Shown here piece by piece: positions 56,315 to 58,000 of a stretch of 58,000 nucleotides of DNA. The notes below the pieces were generated by a model. That model worked only from the letters and a program-made list of their open reading frames with translations. It ran no database searches and was not told the DNA's origin. Position 1 is the stretch's first letter. Each line of letters starts with the position of its first letter. This DNA is from Cryptomeria japonica. Its lineage: Eukaryota; Streptophyta; Pinopsida; Cupressales; Cupressaceae. A program made the position numbers and the translations under genes. The DNA lies in contig NC_081406.1 in assembly GCF_030272615.1 (NCBI RefSeq), positions 217,136,997 to 217,194,996 on the forward strand, in the 5' to 3' direction.

Positions 56315-57400
56315 CTAAACATAATTTACTCTCTTTTCACCTCCATAAGATGAAGTAGGCTTCTCTGGGCATCTATAGGCAGTGTGGCCCAACTTTTGAC
56401 AGTTATAGCACTTCATGGTTAAGAAGTAGGACCCTCTCCCTGGTCCATTAGATCCACCTCTACTCGGGTTGCTTGATCTCCTACCCCTATAGTTGGGTTT
56501 TCTCTGAGAATCCCCAATTTTCTCAATAGGTTTAGACTCTCCTTGGGATCGTTGATCTATGTTCCTTCCCCCAAAACTACCTCTATGGCCTCTACCATCT
56601 CTTCCCCTACCTCTTCCTCTATTGTTTTGGTCTTGCTTTCTCCTACCTTTCTCTTCCACCTTAAGTGCCAATTGATAGCACTTGTGTACAGTTTGTGCGC
56701 ATAACAAGCTCATCTCTTCCTGGATGTTCCATCTTAACCCATTCAAATACCTTGCCAATTTTATGCTCTCATCCTCTACTACTCTAGATCTCATGCACAA
56801 TTTTTGAAACTCTTCAGTGTAGCTACTGACATCTAGGTCTTTCTGTCTCAAATTTTGTCTTTTCTGGTGAAGTTGTACTTCATAGTCTTCAGGGAGGTAG
56901 GTCTCTTTGATTTTGGCTTCCATTTCTTTCCAGGTGGCTAGTGGTTGCTTACCTACTTTCACCCTTTCCTCTTGGATGAACTCCCACCAAGTTAAGGCTG
57001 CCCCTCTCAGCCTTGATTTTGCCACCTTAACCTTTTGTGCTTCAGTCACTCAATCACACTCAAAATGGTTTTCTAACCCTTCAATCCACTCTATTAGAGA
57101 ATCTGGATCCAACTTCCCCCTAAAAAGGGTCACTACTTCTAAGGTCTTACCACTCATAGCTCTCAAGGCTTTCAAGAATGGTACTTGTTCAATGACAGGG
57201 TTGGCCATGGGGACTTCATCCTCTATTGCTATCATTTTACCCTTATCTCCAACCTTATCTTGGACCTCTTCAGTTTTGACTTCTACTTCAGCTAGTTTCA
57301 TTTCTAGTTGATCTAACCTTTCTCTGAGTGCCCTATTTTCCTCTTCTTGGTCCTCAACCTTCTTAGCCAATTCTACACCATGTTTGCCTAATGTTTCTTT
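56315..57400 (-). pseudogene. Gag of chromovirus C
   Basis: The N-terminal part (57370-57050) is a coiled coil (QEEENRALRERLDQLEMKL) followed by VTLFRGKLDPDSLIEWIEGL. A TGA splits the frame after FECD, and it continues 57049-56315. The capsid part (Retrotrans_gag) reads RLRGAALTWWEFIQEER, ETYLPEDYEVQLHQKRQNL and SYTEEFQKLCMRSRV. An Arg/Gly-rich region follows (about 56640-56420), then a complete zinc knuckle CYNCQKLGHTAYRC (about 56415-56374). The start codon is not clear: no ATG precedes the frame after the PBS. Only one stop is visible in over 340 codons. Confidence 0.88.
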
Positions 57401-57418
57401 CCTCCTGAATCTTTTGTT

Positions 57419-57434
57419 GGCTCTGATACCACTA
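57419..57434 (-). other. Primer binding site of chromovirus C
   Basis: On the minus strand TGGTATCAGAGCC follows three bases after the LTR, matching the initiator-Met tRNA 3' end. Confidence 0.9.
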
Positions 57435-58000
57435 TGATAGGGAGCTTGCTAGGAAAGTTCTCAAAAGGTTAATTTGCTCAAAAGGATCAATTTATTACCC
57501 AAAGACTTGTAGAGTCTATTGTGTATGACTACTCAATCTGTCTTATTGTTATAATGCCAGGTAATCCATGGTTCACTTGCCTAATAAACTCCCTTTTTAG
57601 GTGATGGCTCTCGCCCATGCACAAATCTACTCAAATTGCTTATCCCTTCCAGCTACACATTCTCATTCTTGGTTCTTGGTGCCTTTACCTTAGGTTTCAG
57701 AGTGTACTAGGGGTCTTCCACATGGAAATGCAGGGGCTATAAGGTATTGCTCACCTTTGAATGCTCACAATTTTGTTTGAGGTCCTCGACAATTGGCTTG
57801 CTCAAATTCACCAACTAAGATCAACTACCCCCACATGAGGCTGCACACTAATTAAGGGTCCCAAGTAACACTTGTTCTAGTGCTTAGGTTTGTTCTCACT
57901 ATGTATCATAAGCTCAAATTTCACTTTTCCATCGATTTCATGCACTTGACAAAAAATAGTCATTTTTGTGTGTTATGCAACAAAGGGCTACTAGCCCATG
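57435..58000 (-). repeat. 5' LTR of chromovirus C (cut by window)
   Basis: It aligns with 50613-51180 at high identity, for example GGGAGCTTGCTAGGAAAGT and TACCCCCACATGAGG in both. The remaining ~1.6 kb lies beyond the right edge. Confidence 0.92.

Larger units (their letters stand above)
50613..58000 (-). mobile_element. Ty3-gypsy chromovirus C (5' end off window)
   Basis: The element is on the minus strand. The 5' LTR starts past 58000 and shows only its 3' 566 bases (57435-58000). A PBS, gag, protease, RT, RNase H, integrase, chromodomain and PPT follow in order down to the complete 3' LTR (50613-52777). RT before integrase and the C-terminal chromodomain place it among chromoviruses. Its target is the copia B' protease. 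Its left flank ends CTAAG, so the right duplication, off window, should read CTAAG. Confidence 0.92.

Overview
This window looks like heterochromatic or intergenic DNA of a large, repeat-rich land-plant genome. A gymnosperm is my best guess, from the age, size and nesting of the elements, but no host gene is present to confirm it. Everything I can identify is LTR retrotransposon, on both strands and nested up to four levels deep. I found no host gene, rRNA or tRNA gene, or CRISPR array. Nearly every coding region carries stop codons or frameshifts, many of them C-to-T (G-to-A) changes as expected for methylated, silenced DNA.

Layout. (1) Copia element A occupies 1-43505: partial 5' LTR, PBS, gag, protease, integrase, RT, RNase H, PPT and 3' LTR. 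Two large elements split it. (2) The first insertion, 3088-31513, is a Tat/Ogre-like Ty3-gypsy composite inside A's integrase-RT region, flanked by the 5-bp duplication GGAAT. It is not a simple element. It reads LTR1 - full internal region - truncated LTR2 - second internal region (RT onward) - rearranged LTR3. Its polyprotein is Gag, protease with a G-patch, RT, RNase H, a second (archaeal-type) RNase H, and integrase. Downstream of integrase, on the opposite strand, each internal copy carries a ~613-620-codon reading frame with a plant mobile domain (PMD), an acidic stretch and a coiled coil. (3) The second insertion, 32039-40736, interrupts A's RT and is flanked by TATAT. It is a non-autonomous element D on the minus strand. 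It has LTRs, a Gag-like coiled-coil/zinc-knuckle ORF and a ~1,040-codon ORF of unknown function, and no RT or integrase. Element D itself holds a solo LTR (33274-34515, flanked by CATAC).

(4) Element A sits in an older copia block (43506-50612). That block is the pol half of copia B, one LTR (46774-48192), and then the PBS, gag and start of protease of another copia unit, B'. (5) B' is broken by a minus-strand Ty3-gypsy chromovirus C (50613 to beyond 58000), with LTR, PPT, integrase plus chromodomain, RT-RNase H, protease, gag, PBS and the start of its 5' LTR.

How the parts relate. In each autonomous element the polyprotein supplies Gag for particle formation, protease for processing, RT/RNase H for cDNA synthesis primed at the PBS and PPT, and integrase for insertion. 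Element D lacks these enzymes and would have depended on a copia relative. Its Gag-like ORF resembles the C-terminal half of the B' Gag, which points to that lineage as a possible helper. The observations most worth following are the antisense PMD gene inside the Tat-like element, the unknown large ORF of element D, and the two cases where one LTR is shared between neighbouring internal regions.
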